64,000 nucleotides of DNA, taken from contig NC_091934.1 of assembly GCF_041260155.1 (NCBI RefSeq), forward strand, positions 45,478,842 through 45,542,841, in the 5' to 3' direction. The stretch is from Ptychodera flava. Taxonomy: Eukaryota > Hemichordata > Enteropneusta > Ptychoderidae. The notes under the pieces were generated by a model, which worked only from the letters and a program-made list of their open reading frames with translations, did no database searches and was not told the DNA's origin. The number at the start of each line of letters is the position of its first letter. Position 1 is the first letter of the stretch. A program made the position numbers and the translations under genes. Shown here piece by piece: positions 1 through 12,561 of this stretch.

Positions 1-45
1 TATCTGCCAATGAAGTCAAAAACTACCAATATCTGCCAATGTTAA

Positions 46-538
46 CCCTTTGAGCGCCAAAGTAAATTTTTGTTGCCTTTTACTGTAACCCTTTTCCTGC
101 AAGACAGTAATAACTGTATCACTTCCCCATCAGCCAAGTCAGTAAAAAGCAGTACTGAACCAAAACATGACGTATTTTCACCCACTTGGCTTGGTATGTT
201 ATAGCATCTTTGGTCCAAAAAAAATCAACTTTACAGTATTATGTTTTTAACAGCCATCAAATGTACAGTATTATGTTAAAATAGGAATACGCTGTGTTTC
301 ATTAATTTTAACCATCTTGACCTGGTGGTGAAATATGGACTTGGCAGGAAAAGGGCTAAAAATTACATCCCAGTCAATTTTTTAAAGATTTTTGCCAAAA
401 TTTTGATAAGAAACTGTAGCCAATAAAATGTAATGACCATTTGGTTCAAAATGATCAAAGAAATAACAGAAAAATTCATAAAAATTGGTAAAATGTTGCA
501 CTCAAATTTTGGTGGGGAAAATTACAGCACCCAAAGGG
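46..538. mobile_element. TTAA-flanked MITE (piggyBac-like) with a nested second MITE
   Basis: Non-autonomous DNA transposon. It is flanked by TTAA at 42-45 and 539-542 and has inverted ends CCCTTTGAGCGCC and (reverse complement) CCCTTTGGGTGC. Related copies of about 210 bp occur at 45.1, 48.1 and 59.5 kb. This copy is longer because 89-355 is a second element with its own ends (CCCTTTTCCTGC / GCAGGAAAAGGG). TTAA target use plus CCCT ends fit the piggyBac superfamily; that assignment is inference. Confidence 0.75.
89..355. mobile_element. nested MITE inside the TTAA MITE
   Basis: Inverted ends CCCTTTTCCTGC (89-100) and GCAGGAAAAGGG (344-355) bound about 267 bp. Sequence typical of the outer element resumes on both sides, so this inserted later. 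The flanks (GTAA / CTAA) are only loosely TTAA-like. Confidence 0.6.
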
Positions 539-542
539 TTAA

Positions 543-1578
543 ATAATATTTGCCAATGAAAGCCAATAACTACCAATATCTGCAAATGAAGTCAGTAACT
601 ACCAATATCTGCTGATGTTAACTAATATATGCCCAATCAAAGTCGTTAACTGCCAATTGGCATGATGATAATTATTTATTACGAGCAATAAACATCATTC
701 AGCTACTACTGGTAAATTCATGGCTCATGTGTTGTTTTGTATTACAGGAGCAAATAAAAGCTATCTCTAGAAACAAAATTCATATGAAAATATGAAAATT
801 TATACATACATGTCAATGTAATTTCCCTGTGTCATGTAGTTCGCAAATGCCCACAAAGTCTTGACACATGCAGGGATATATCCTTACGTGAACATTGCTC
901 TCAACATACTTGAGGTATTTGTGTGTAAGTTATGTGCAAGCCACATTCTGTTTTAGTATATTGAGCAGAGCAAATGTCTTGTGTAAGGGGTCATGCTCAA
1001 AATGATAACAATTTGCCTTGGTTATTAAACTAACTTTATTAAAAAGTGAGGATCATCTGGCCAAGTAGCTTTGGGCACCATTTGCATGGTTTGGAAAGAT
1101 CAGTATCCTAGGCTATGAGTTAAGTTGACCCAAAACATCACTGTGTAAAGTTCAACTTTAAAATGTTCAAGATTCATGCATCCATGCCTCTGCACATGAA
1201 CAGGAAACAGGTGTCTATGTATGGCACTCCGGTTTGCACGTTTTTTTCGGACGGCAAGCTCGAGGTCAAAGGTCATCTTAAAAGCACTTTTTACATGAAG
1301 GTGTAATGAACTATTGATTTACTTGTTCCGGTAGTCAAATAAAAAGCTAAGTGTGAAACAATTTTTAGCAACAGCAACACATGTATATACTGGCAAGGTA
1401 CTAGAATTAATTCATGAATGATATCTGCAATGGCCGTACATTGTACTGGATAGGTACTCACTGGTATCTCATGCTTTTAAGCTTCACACACACATACACA
1501 CACATCAACAGTATGGACGCATACCAGAGCATGTAGACATGAAAAAACCTCCATTCCAACATTTGTACAACGGCTTAC
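543..1578. other. non-coding stretch, no gene seen
   Basis: AT-rich, with repeated short phrases such as CTACCAATATCTGC near 570-640. It carries one exact DR1 nuclear-receptor-type site (1263-1275). No exon with good splice sites was found. Confidence 0.4.
1263..1275 (+). promoter_or_regulatory. exact DR1 motif AGGTCAAAGGTCA
   Basis: Two AGGTCA half-sites spaced by one base, the DR1 arrangement used by HNF4/RXR/PPAR-type receptors. It is one of four exact copies in the window. It may be a functional site or simply part of a dispersed repeat. Confidence 0.4.
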
Positions 1579-1627
1579 CTTCAACACCACACCTGCTAAA
1601 CGTTCCGGCGACGCTCGAACTGTTCAT
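1579..1627 (-). CDS. candidate first coding exon of a leftward gene leaving the window
   Basis: On the minus strand an ATG at 1627 opens MNSSSVAGTFSRCGVE and runs into a good splice donor (GTAAGC) at 1578-1573, ending in phase 1. A stop lies in frame upstream, so this ATG would be the first. The exon is richer in GC than its surroundings, as expected near a promoter. The rest of the gene would lie to the left of the window, so no family can be named. A 49-base exon cannot be proved from sequence alone. Confidence 0.35.
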
Positions 1628-4600
1628 GATGTCGCTCAATTTCTAAAGAACAACACCATAATCCAACAGAGAGATTGTGTAAACTTGAGTTGTAATTATC
1701 GTCCTGAATTGTGACTAACTAGACTCTTCCTGTCACTTTGGTTAATCAATGACAATGGTATAAATGTAGGGTGGTGGCGTGTCCTCGGATGACCTTTTCA
1801 GTTCCTGTTTGATAGGCTCTTTTACTAAGCAAACAGACTATACACCTTGTTCATTTCCAGACAGTTCAACAACTTTTACTCTAATAACCCCTTTGTCAAC
1901 ATGTTATGCATGTTCCGGGGTACTATATTCCCACAATGCACAGAACTGACATATTCTAAAAACCATTTATATACAGGTACATATGCACTATATAAGCCAA
2001 TATAACATACAATACACGATATATTATCAGCATGCTGGCTAAGTGTTATGTACTGAAGTAAAGTGCCAATCACAGGATATGTTGAGGTCAATAAGTACAC
2101 ATCTGGCTTGCACAGAAGGTCATATATGCCGATAATACCTGTATTAGGGAGGGTCAGTATCAATTTCATGTTGGCCCGGAAGTCAATATTACTTGGATTT
2201 ATGCAATGTATACACTTTCCATGGACACATGTAGTGACATGTGTGTGTAAATGTCATGGCAACCATCCTGTAATCTTTTAAAGCTTGTCACTATTTGTGC
2301 AATATCTAATCATTTTGACCTCCCGACTCACTTAAACTCACTGAGCACATGCCGTATACCAAATATTCTATCTTTAAGGGAACTAGTTTAAGGGCAAATA
2401 TGAATTGTGAATTTTTCCTTGTATTATTTTGAGTTCATCTAAGTCAATTATCTCATTTGGATCGAAGGTCAACTATGAATTAAAAGTCAGAGACTTCAAC
2501 TTCCAAAATAAATTTGATAAAAGTTCATCATTTGAGCACTTTAAGTTACTGTTTAATATGTTGAGGTTGAAATGCTAGTGTAATAAAGATGATTAATATC
2601 TGGTGATTTTGTGTTTGTGATAAAAAAAAAGTTGGTGCAGCTTAAAAACCAAGACATGAAATCAATTACACTGTATTGTATTGAAATGCACTTTTACATC
2701 AAAAGAATGAGAGTTTTGAAATACTCTGACTGAAATACCACCAATGGTTCTCCAGTTAAGGGCACTTGAAACCCTGCAAGTACTATTGTGAGTGGAATTC
2801 TGATGCCATGGCCCCATGCCACACAAACATCACCTCCAAGATGTTGATTTTGTAAAAATACATGAAAATATTTGAAGACCATGTTACAGTATCAGTTCTC
2901 AAAGAAAAATCTTTGCAGTGGTACACTTAAAAAGTCATGAAACAGTCAAGATCTGCCCATAAGAGCTGAAATATCAATGCATCCCTTGATTTATGCTGTT
3001 GAGGTCAAAGGTCAATGTTACAAAACTCCTCAGCTGAGGTATTGAATTGCCACGGCTCTGTGAAGGCATAAAACATTAGTGGCGATACACATTGATACAC
3101 ATTGATAAATGGGAGACTGTAAAAGAGCAGGTCTGTCTTGCTCCTGGGAAGAATTACGCAAAGTGAACTCATGTGTGAAATGGTCCAAAATTTATCAGAC
3201 TGGTGCGGTCCTGTGGTAGAAAAGTTCAACTGTACCTAACATGTCAGAACAAAACAGAAAAACAATCAGAATACAAATCAGAGAACTTCTACAAAGCGGT
3301 GAACACTAGACTGGCAAAAATCTAGTTGAAAAACATTTGCAAAAAATTCTTACAGCAATAGTTACTGTGCCAATGGTCAATAACAAACAGGCCTGACACT
3401 GTGATGGGTTTCTGGTACAAGATTTATACAATGTTTATTCCAAGATTTTATGGCTTGGTAGGTCGTAAGTGGCTGCCTCTTAAAGTCACTTTGAGATTTT
3501 AATTCTGCTGGACAAGATAAGGTACAATAATAGGTTAAGTCTGGTCATTGTGCAATGGTAAAATATTGACCATTTAAGTAGCCACTTTCACGCTTCTAGT
3601 TGGCATAACAACAGTCCTATGGAGATATATTGCCCCCTCTGTCACGCTCCTTCAGGTTAGAAAAATGAGAAAGAAACTGTATGCTACAGCCCATGGATTA
3701 TAATGAGTGCACAAACCAACCTAAACCTATTGCATCGAGGTAAAATACGCCTCGGGGACAGATATTTGGACTCTCAAATTTTTACAATTCTTTTCCGCTC
3801 TACCACTTGTGGGGGCTCATTGGAAAGCTCTTGGAGTAACTATCACTTTAACCTTCTTATTTTTCTGAAAATTGAAAATTTGATTTTTGAAATAGAGTTG
3901 ACATAGGATGAAGCCATTTTTAATTTCAAAAATTGGTAAATTAAAGATAATTTGTTTCTCCTGTATCAAAATTTGCATGGTGACATTGTTTTTATTCTTG
4001 ATGTTGAAAACGAACATTTGAGAGTTTTCTTGAGGAAAGTTTGAGCAAAATTTTCAGTCTTCACTTTCAAGATGTACATGTACATGTACATTACCTTAAG
4101 AGGGGCGCGGGTTAACTATAATATATTATATTCCTATACATGCTACTCTTACACAACAGGCATCATACATAGGGATGATGCTAAATCATTGTTAAGATTT
4201 TGCATTGAAATTAAAAATCAGTTTGCTGTTTAAAGTTCCATAAACTATCTCATCAATTTATCATTAAATTTTTGTTAAAGGAGGATATACGAATAATGAT
4301 TTCACCATCGGATCATTGTACTTCTAAACTTTCATTGAGGAGAATGGCTTTGAGGTATAAAAACAGAGTGACTTTTATTTCTGGGTGTTTCAGTCAAGAG
4401 ATTTTAACACACATGTAGTATTTAGATTGGTTTTGAGAAAAAGATAATACAGTTTACTTGTAATACATATTATACATCCAATATCAAGTCATTTTCACTG
4501 CCAAGGTCATCTACAGTCATCAGCTCAAATTGGTTACAATCAGTAATATCAAAAGAGCTTAACCATTTTGGAGTATTATTCAGAATGTTTCAGTCAAGAA

Positions 4601-5160
4601 AATTATTTAATTTTTCAGTTTAATTATGAGACACACATCGAAGACTTTATGCAATTTTTTTATTCCTTTATAACTGAACACTGACCAAGATATTTAAATT
4701 CACTGCAGGATTTCCTTTGAAGTGGAACATAAAATTATCAAAACATGGTTGATAGTGTTACGTAAATATCAAAAACAAGAAGTAAAAAGTTAACACCTCT
4801 GACAAACTCAAAAGTTACAGTAATACATTGGTTCCACCTTTGTGCCTTGTGGCAGGGCACCACAAACCATTGCACGGCAGCCATTATACAGAACTCATTT
4901 CAAACTCTGCCCTTTTATTTTAGGTCAACATAAAGTCAGACAACGTAAATTCTTGTCTTCTACTTCCCACATTTCTAACTCTGTGAATGTTACATTTGTA
5001 TATGCACTACTGCTATGGCTAACTTTACCCCTTTGATGTGCCTAATGTAAATAAACACAAAACAACAGTGTTATTTACCCACACTTGTGTATAGGTAGAT
5101 ATAAATTCTACAAAGTTATTCCCATCCATCTTGTGTTAGGGACATGACTTCACTTACTAG
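1628..5160. other. non-coding stretch with a weak dispersed repeat
   Basis: No convincing exon. An exact DR1 motif lies at 3002-3014. About 3795-4075 matches, with much divergence, sequence near 57057-57240, and its left edge (CTACCACTTGTGGGGGCTCA) matches about 23396-23416, so it is an old dispersed repeat. The rest is AT-rich and featureless to me. Confidence 0.4.
3002..3014 (+). promoter_or_regulatory. exact DR1 motif AGGTCAAAGGTCA
   Basis: Second exact DR1 site; the flanking base is again G. Confidence 0.4.
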
Positions 5161-5172
5161 TTATTCATTCAT

Positions 5173-5207
<35 letters not shown>

Positions 5208-5211
5208 TTTG
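5161..5211. repeat. (ATTT)n microsatellite
   Basis: About ten tandem ATTT units after two ATTC units. Confidence 0.9.
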
Positions 5212-5248
5212 TAATTTACAACTAATGTATATTTGTAAATTTATATAA

Positions 5249-6263
5249 GGCCAGAGAAAAAAAAAATCTTGTTCATCGGATTTTTTGGACCAAGTTCCAG
5301 GAGCGGCGAGCGAAATTTTTTTTTTTAGGCCGAAGGTAAACGCGGTTCTCTGGCATTTTTGCACAGATGCAGACAAGGCAAGATAATTGTTTCCCTTTTT
5401 ACCAGAAATATCTCAGACAAGAAACACTGATACTGGTAACTGAATTCAAGACTATATTTCCCAACAATAACATAGGCCATTACATTCACAGTTAGTGTTT
5501 GCACAACATATTCTGAATATTTCAACATTCTCTCAGAATAAAACTGAAATGTACAGCAAATCACTGAAATCCAACAATTCAGTATTGTCCTTTAATATTG
5601 TCCTGGTGGGACCTAGCATCTGAGTTTTTTCATTTTACTTTGGCCCCATGTTTTGACCTCTTTACCACTGTCTGCACTGTCTCTACACAGTTTACACAAT
5701 GGTCTAACAACACTGTACTGTGATCGGAGTGAAGTTATATAGTCATCATTCAGATCGTACTTTAACATCGACGCAACCATGTGTTTTGTCATTGCCGTAA
5801 TTTTTTATACTTTCGATGCAATTTTCATTCAATCGGATGCACCGTCCATCTGCTGTCACGATCTTGTTGAACAAATCGCCGAACGTAATATCAGGACAAA
5901 CACTGAATAGCGTCTTTAGAACTAACTGTTGGCCATCACGTCGAATGTTGGCGATCAAATTAATACTCATGATGTGACATGTACTAACCTAACCAAATCG
6001 ACCCACTTTGCGTCGTGATTCGCCAAATTCAGACATCACAACAACGTGTTGGCGGTCAACTAAGTCCGTACAAACACGTAGGAAGTCTCATTAAAAATCC
6101 TGTGCCCGCGAAAACCCGACAAAGTGTAGGGCGCCACCAGCGGCAGTACTAAACATATTTGTAATGCGGAAGTAAGAATTTGCCGCGATCAAAAAAAAAA
6201 TTTCCAAATATGCCAAAGTAGAAGCGGCGATTCCGATGAACAATTTATTTTTTCTTCCTGGCC
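5249..6263. mobile_element. PIF/Harbinger-like non-autonomous DNA transposon, 1015 bp
   Basis: Inverted ends begin GGCCAG and continue through an A-run into TTGTTCATCGGA on both sides (5249-5281 and the reverse complement of 6231-6263). The flanking bases are TAA on both sides (5246-5248, 6264-6266), matching the three-base TWA duplication of PIF/Harbinger. A related but different element is at 29253-31018. No transposase is encoded. The interior has a GC-richer stretch and an exon-like ORF listed separately. Confidence 0.65.
5746..5970 (-). CDS. exon-like ORF inside the Harbinger-like element, 74 aa, unknown
   Basis: An ATG-started ORF of mixed, protein-like composition (opens MSINLIANIRRDGQQ, later VTADGRCIRLNEN), preceded by about 150 bases of GC-richer, promoter-like DNA. 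I do not recognise the family. It sits wholly within the TIR-bounded element, so it may be a captured host exon or the N-terminal remnant of an element protein. It ends in a stop at 5746-5748. A weak donor-like GTACGA overlaps its last codons. Function unknown. Confidence 0.35.
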   Translation of the reverse strand: MSINLIANIRRDGQQLVLKTLFSVCPDITFGDLFNKIVTADGRCIRLNENCIESIKNYGNDKTHGCVDVKVRSE

Positions 6264-7044
6264 TAATTGTAAAATTATTGAAATAATACATCTTGTTATA
6301 AACAAATCTTGTTATACGCCAAACAGTGTCTGTTCAATGTATTTGGTGTAAATACTTTATAAAAGAGTCAATCTCTGCAATTAATCTGAGTTTCATATCG
6401 TTCTGTTTTTTGGTAAATGGAGACATAACATTTCTAACATTATATAGGGCTCAGCCCTTGGTGTCGTGCCAGGGGTTAAGATTGGCAATGTTATTTGTAT
6501 TGATTCATGATAAACTGTAATTGTTACTTCATAAACGTTTATATGACAACTATGCCCAGTTTCCCTCTGATGAAAGCAGTTCACGTACTTACACGACGTC
6601 AAACCCTGCAGCAGGGCAGGTATAGATTTTCTGTAGCGTGTAAAAATTTTGGACAAAATTGGCAATTTTCACAATGATAACAGCCTATGGCGTTAAACAA
6701 GGGACGTATTATGCAATAATTATCATTGCAATGGTAACCGCACTACCCACCTTCCACTTGCAAGCTGAAAACTATAGCGTTCCGTCTAAAAACTTGCAAT
6801 TTTGAATCTAATTATTGACACAGGGGGCGCTCTTCTATAATTCAATCCCAGCATTCTTTGCATATGCCCCCGTTCATATGCACGACAGTTTTCTCCGTTT
6901 ATCTATATCAACGATACTTTGTATCAGCGACAAGGTGTATAATAACATTTACTGGCTAATAAAAGAGGTATATTTTATAAAAGGCATGTTATATCATGGT
7001 AATTTGTTTCGTATTTGTTTATTTACGAGTACTCAAAAAAAAAA
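6264..7044. other. non-coding stretch, no gene seen
   Basis: No exon or repeat structure that I can support. An open frame on the minus strand near 6393-6665 lacks an ATG at its start. Confidence 0.35.
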
Positions 7045-7123
7045 AACATGGCGGCGCCCATCATGAGAAAGAAGGGTACACTTCCGGTTACTCGCATAGT
7101 ATATTATGAATAAGCGCATGCGT
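7045..7123. promoter_or_regulatory. TATA-less promoter-like cluster: YY1, ETS, NRF1
   Basis: Within 80 bases there is a YY1-type ACATGGCGGCGCC (7046-7058), an ETS site ACTTCCGGTT (7080-7089) and a perfect NRF1 core GCGCATGCGT (7114-7123). This grouping is typical of housekeeping and mitochondrial-gene promoters in animals. No gene could be assigned on either side. A short plus-strand frame from ATG 7048 (MAAPIMRKKGTLPV, 21 aa) could be a first exon. Confidence 0.4.
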
Positions 7124-9237
7124 AGTCAGTAAGACGCTGGCGCGACTAACATTTGGACTTTGCACTTCTCACATATTCACAAGTTTTACATTCTCTGAAT
7201 ATTTTGTGGAAAAAAAACTAGATCCATTTCCTCAATTTTAAAAGTAACAGATAAAAATTCAACACACTAACGGCAAAGCTGATATGAAAGAATTTATTTT
7301 TCTCATAAGATGGATTTCAACAGTGTTTGCTAGTTGGGAAATCTCTCTTATATTCAATACTTAAAGTGACTATCAGAAAACGTAACAAATTTGCTTGCCA
7401 TGTATGAAAATCTACAAAGAAAGTTTAGGGTCAGGGGTATGATGTAGGCTGGGTCAGGTTACGTGAGTCACCGGAGTAACCGGACACATGTTTCCTCCTT
7501 GGCTTGAACTGTAAACTAGGGCATTGTTTTATGTAAATGATATGGTTCTCCCTGATACAATTGTAACATACCGGATAGACAATGTTTATCTGACCTCAAG
7601 AAAGTTCATATTTTTGAACTCAGCACGATATCAATATATACTTATTCAAACTTGTTGCTGTCTTTGAAATTGTATGTAACTTTTCTGGGTAATAAAATAT
7701 TGTATGTATTATTGTATATCAATATATGCTAACTGACACTCATAACTGTAATAATAAATGTCATTTGTACCAATTTTATAAAAACACAATATAGAGATTA
7801 GCTTCTGATTGCTCAGTTTTCTTCATGTAATATCTTTTTTTAATATTCGTCGCAAAATCTGTGAAAACCATAGAATTCAAAATCACATATTTACTCTTTA
7901 CTAAAGCCTACTTTTCTATATAGAACTTAAGAGAAATCTCAGCGGTACAATCTCAACTATCATGGATTTTTTGTTCAATGGCCAAATCAAACAGCTACAC
8001 CAAATTTTCAGAATAATATAATTACGCATTGTTTTAAAACATATCTATTTGATGATCAACTTTATTTTAAGTCAAATTCTTGACACAAAGTTCACCAAAG
8101 AATGTCAGGAAATATTGTGCATTGCAGAATTTATCAACATAGGCTGTGCATCATAATTTGGAGGTACTGCTCGATCCAAAATTTGGCGAAGTCAATTTAA
8201 TACCCGAATGACCATGATTCTGTTGTCAGGCCTGCTGTCTGCAAATTAGGTCAAAGGTCACTGTCAACTTGCAGACGACAATCTGACCAGTCAACATGGC
8301 ATGCCTGTGGTAATGTCAATGCATTTCCAGGATGTCATCTTAACCCATATAATTATGATATGACCTTTGTACATCCAAGATGGCACACTCCCAACATCAA
8401 ACTCAGGATGCAATGTGTAGTCAAACAAAGAGCACCATTTCTGTATCATAAAATTACACGTACACTGCATTTATCTGGCTCCAATCCTTAACAAAATTGT
8501 CACAATTACCAGCACTGGACAAAGTTCATCACATCTACCTTTGTTTCAATTTCATGAAAAGGAAAATTAAATTTTTCCTTCTACTGACTATATGCCTGTT
8601 GTACACTGCAGTAATTTGGTTTCTTCAAATCACAGTGTCTCTTAATAAATGAAGAGAACTATCTATTTTTAGTCATTGGTATGTCAAGTTCAAAATCAAA
8701 GAAGACAGTCTACTGTAATTTCATTGGGGAACGACATCGTTTGTGTGGTATATTGGCATTGGATTAAATTTATCTACGACAAAAGTGACCTACAAAACTC
8801 AGTCAATTTCCGCACAATTTTCCAGCAGTCCATGATTAGAGATGGAAAGGGTTGCTTTAATTTCCTGGATCAAGTCATTGTGAGGATTCTCACAGCTTAG
8901 CTTATCTAGCCACACTATCCTGATAGGTTTTCAGATCTAAAATTAGAAAGGAATGGACCACTTGATATCTTGGGGGTGATCAGGTAGACTGGTGGGGTGG
9001 CATTTTTTTCTACTGGACATTTTTTTAACTCAGTGAATTATGGAATCTTTTTTTTTTGTCAAGCCCAAAGGTTTTTTCATTGATCTCCACTACTTAGGAA
9101 TCCTCTTGCTTCAAAACTCTCAAGGAAACCCCTTCTTACAATATCGAATGGTCCATCCAAAAGGTGAACATACCGTAAACACAGCAGAAACTCAGAAAGT
9201 TAAGTTACCATTCCATAGCAGCATGACATGTATCTTA
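7124..9237. other. non-coding stretch, no gene seen
   Basis: AT-rich. An exact DR1 motif is at 8248-8260. No exon or repeat boundary that I can support. Confidence 0.35.
8248..8260 (+). promoter_or_regulatory. exact DR1 motif AGGTCAAAGGTCA
   Basis: Third exact DR1 site in the window. Confidence 0.4.
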
Positions 9238-9680
9238 TAACTGCCTAGTACTCAGTATTTCTGCACTGCTATCTTACTTACAATTTCTTAGTACCTAGTA
9301 TTCCAATGTTGCTATCTTTACAACTTTGAACTACCAAGTACACAGTACTGTATTTCTGCATTGCCATTTTACAACTGACTAGGACCCAGTATTTCTGCAT
9401 TGCTATCTTACTTACAACTGACTGGTACCTAGTATTCCAATGTTGCTATCTTTACAACTTTGAACTACCAAGTACACAGTACTGTATTTCTGCATTGCCA
9501 TTTTACAACTGACTAGGACCCAGTATTTCTGCATTTCAATCCTACAACTGACTGGTACACAGCTATCTTACAACTGCCTAGTACCCAGTATATCTGCTTT
9601 GCAACCTTACAGCTGCCTAGTTCCTTGTATTTCTGCTTTGCTATCTTACAACTGCAAAGTACCTACATATAATATTTCTG
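9238..9680. repeat. minisatellite, units of about 45-60 bp
   Basis: Repeated phrases CAGTATTTCTGCATTGC, CTTACAACTGACT and CTAGTATTCCAATG alternate. A longer block is copied twice (about 9287-9396 and 9425-9530), giving a higher-order arrangement. No coding sense seen. Confidence 0.8.
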
Positions 9681-9856
9681 CTAGTAAATATGGCGTTGCA
9701 TGTTTGCATTAAACAATTGACTAGAATCAGAACATCTATTGAGAACGGAATACATTAGTGTGGAAAAATATAAATTTACAAATTACATTTTATTCAGGTA
9801 GAATCATTGAGTAAACCTTGATAGTCATGTGACCATATTATGTACAAATATATAAT

Positions 9857-10050
9857 TTCATTCAACACTTCAACACTAACTGGACAATAGAATGATAATA
9901 CTCTTGGCAGCCACTAGGATGGTATTGCATACAAATAATTGCTTTCATTCAACACTTCAACACTAACTGGACAATAGAATGATAATACTCTTGGCAGCCA
10001 CTAGGATGGTATTGCATACAAATAATTGATTTCATTCAACACTAACGGGA
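9857..10050. repeat. tandem duplication, 87 bp period
   Basis: Units 9857-9943 and 9944-10030 are nearly identical, and a third begins at 10031. Recent local duplication in non-coding DNA. Confidence 0.85.
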
Positions 10051-12384
10051 CAATCAAATGATCATATAATTAATAAATTACAAAATCAAACTCATTTCAT
10101 AGTATATACCTTCCAAAGCTATGGAACCAATGTTAGTGCTTGTAACTATTGATTGGTATGGCAGTGAAACTTTATATGAAGGAATTACACTATCAGTGTA
10201 CCCTACTAAGATTTTCTTAATATCTGCTATAATGACCTCCGTTTACATATCTTGACTTTTATTTCATGTCATTTGCTCCTTGTGGCCAGCATAAAAAAAT
10301 GTTTTCTCCAACATATATCCATACTATAAATCTTATAATTTTTTATTAATTTTAATCAAAATGTGAATTCACGTAAAAAATTCACATAAAGAATAAAAAA
10401 TTAAAGCAAAAAGTGTTTACAGTCAAGAGTATAAAATATGGGGTCAGTTGGGCTTCTATTAACATATGAATTCTTTATCATGGCCTGACAATTGATTTCA
10501 TAATAAACCACTGGGTGGTTATTACTCAAGCCATCCCTGTTCCATTACAAACAGAGTTTTCCATAGTTACTGGTACCCTTCCTTTCACAGTTCTGGAAAA
10601 TACAGTACAATTGACCTGAGGGTTAAATACCTTGTTCTCATCAGTTAACAATTTGCTTTGGGCATGCAAAACCTGTAACAGTTACAGAGAAGACTTATTA
10701 AAGATAGCTCACTGGAAAAATTTGAATCTTTGGACAAATTTTCTTGTTATTAAAAAAAAGAGATCATTTGAGTTTTCAGATGCAAGATTGTACATATAAT
10801 GGTGTCAAAATTTCAGAATATTTGTGTTTAGTTGTTTTGTTTTTTGTAGAGATATGAAGGAAGGATTCTAAACTATTTTGACTTCAAGCTAGGTACATTG
10901 TACATTTACTGAGGTGCAGAGTCTGGTTATACAAGACTATATCCGTGGATACTGAATTTGTTTCCTATGATGCAATCACATAAATTCCAGTAGTCACTGT
11001 TATGTCGTCTGTGTTAATTGCTGCAGAGAAGGAAAAACACAGCACAACGACGTTTCTTATTCACCCTGCTCTCTCAATTATCCAGTAACTTGCTATTTGT
11101 GATTTGCTTCAGGGCTTGCTTGTTATCTTGCATGGAGGTCCCAAATGTCTGGTGCTTGTGTGTGCATCAGTGACATCATCAATTTGCGTGATATAAAAAC
11201 ACCACGCAGAAGACTGACATCATCAATTTCTGTAACAACTTGGATCAAACAAAGACGAAGTCTGGCCATTGATGAAACAAAATGTTGTGATATTGTGCCA
11301 GAAAAAAGGAAATGTTCGTTTGTTGACTGTAGCAATATTATGCAAGAAACAGAACAGTAAATGTTCATTTGTTGACTGTTTATTTGAACAGTAGCATCAT
11401 GTCCTGTTAGACTACATTTTGACAAGAATGTAAACTGGTGATATTTCAAGTGTAAAGATATACATTAGTTTTAATATGATCATCTAAATTCCTAATTATT
11501 AACCTGTGTTTCATTGACTGCACTTCAACTTTATATATTGCAACAAAACAATGAAAAATGTGTTTATTTATTTAGTAAAACGCACAAACACAGCAACGTC
11601 ATATTCATAATACTGTTGACAAAAAATACACTTATCTACACAATGCTCAATTTTAAGCCAATGAAAATTCTCCATTGATAGTGACTTATTATAGATTAAT
11701 TTGCGTACTGAAACAAGCTCATTTATACACTCTGCATAAATGAATACAGTTATTTAGGGAACTGAGCATTAGATAGAAAATGACTTGGCTAGTATCTGAT
11801 ATTCTTACTTTTCCACAGCCGATCATTCAAGTTCAAATATACCATATAAATATTTTTCTTGTATTAAAGTAAAAGATACAGACTTTCACTGCTAAATCAG
11901 AGGTTTTCTCTTTCTGCCTGACTTCCATGTATGTTACTTGCTGTGCTAGTCTCAGACATTTTTTAACACGGTATTTGGACTCCACATTACACCTTTAAAC
12001 CTTTCAACACCATGTTTAGCCCAATCCCATTGTTATCAATGGTGAGTGTGGACCTGTTTACAGGGAATTGGGGGTGAACACCTTTAAACCTTTCACTACC
12101 AGACCATGGTATGATTTCTTTGTTTTAGACAGCCTGGGTGGATCCATGTACAGGAAATGGGGGTGACAGGGTTCAATGGGCACTCTCCATGATAACAGTT
12201 GTGAAATGACACAGATCTCATATAAAGGTCATGTTTACAGGATCTAGTGAATATTTGAATTCCTCATCCAGACAGTATTGTCCCCATAATTAAAACACAG
12301 AAATTCTTTTTAAGACAATCTCAACGACAGAAACCAGCCAAGACTCAGATGTTACCATGCCGTCTCATGATCTCTGCAAGTCTA
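10051..12384. other. non-coding stretch
   Basis: A 71-codon frame at 11145 and a 108-codon antisense frame overlap each other; neither has convincing splice sites. At about 11988 and 12082 the phrase CACCTTTAAACCTTTCA is repeated, the start of a low-copy repeat that extends to about 12180. Otherwise nothing seen. Confidence 0.35.
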
Positions 12385-12559
12385 CAGTGTAACCTGTACT
12401 TAAGAACGCCTCTCTAATCAGCTGCCTCTTCATTAAGGACAGATTTATCAAACTAAAATTCACACTTTGAATAGAATTTCACCTGTCTATTAAGGACACC
12501 TCTATATTAAGGACACTTTTTCCATTCCCAAAGGTGTCCTTAATAGACAGGTTTCACTG
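12385..12559. mobile_element. mariner-type MITE, 175 bp, TA-flanked
   Basis: Ends CAGTGTAACCTGT and (reverse complement) CAGTGAAACCTGTCTATTAA, flanked by TA at 12383-12384 and 12560-12561. The inner phrase CTATTAAGGACAC is repeated near the right half. TA duplication plus CAGT ends are the Tc1/mariner pattern. No transposase. Confidence 0.8.
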
Positions 12560-12561
12560 TA

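Noticed and set aside
6141-6162. CTCF-like GCCACCAGCGGCAG
   Set aside because: Three or more core mismatches.
6393-6665. Minus-strand frame ending at a good donor, looks like a mitochondrial presequence
   Set aside because: It has no ATG; the apparent start is TTG.
11123-11449. Overlapping plus and minus frames of 71 and 108 codons
   Set aside because: No supporting splice sites or similarity; probably chance.
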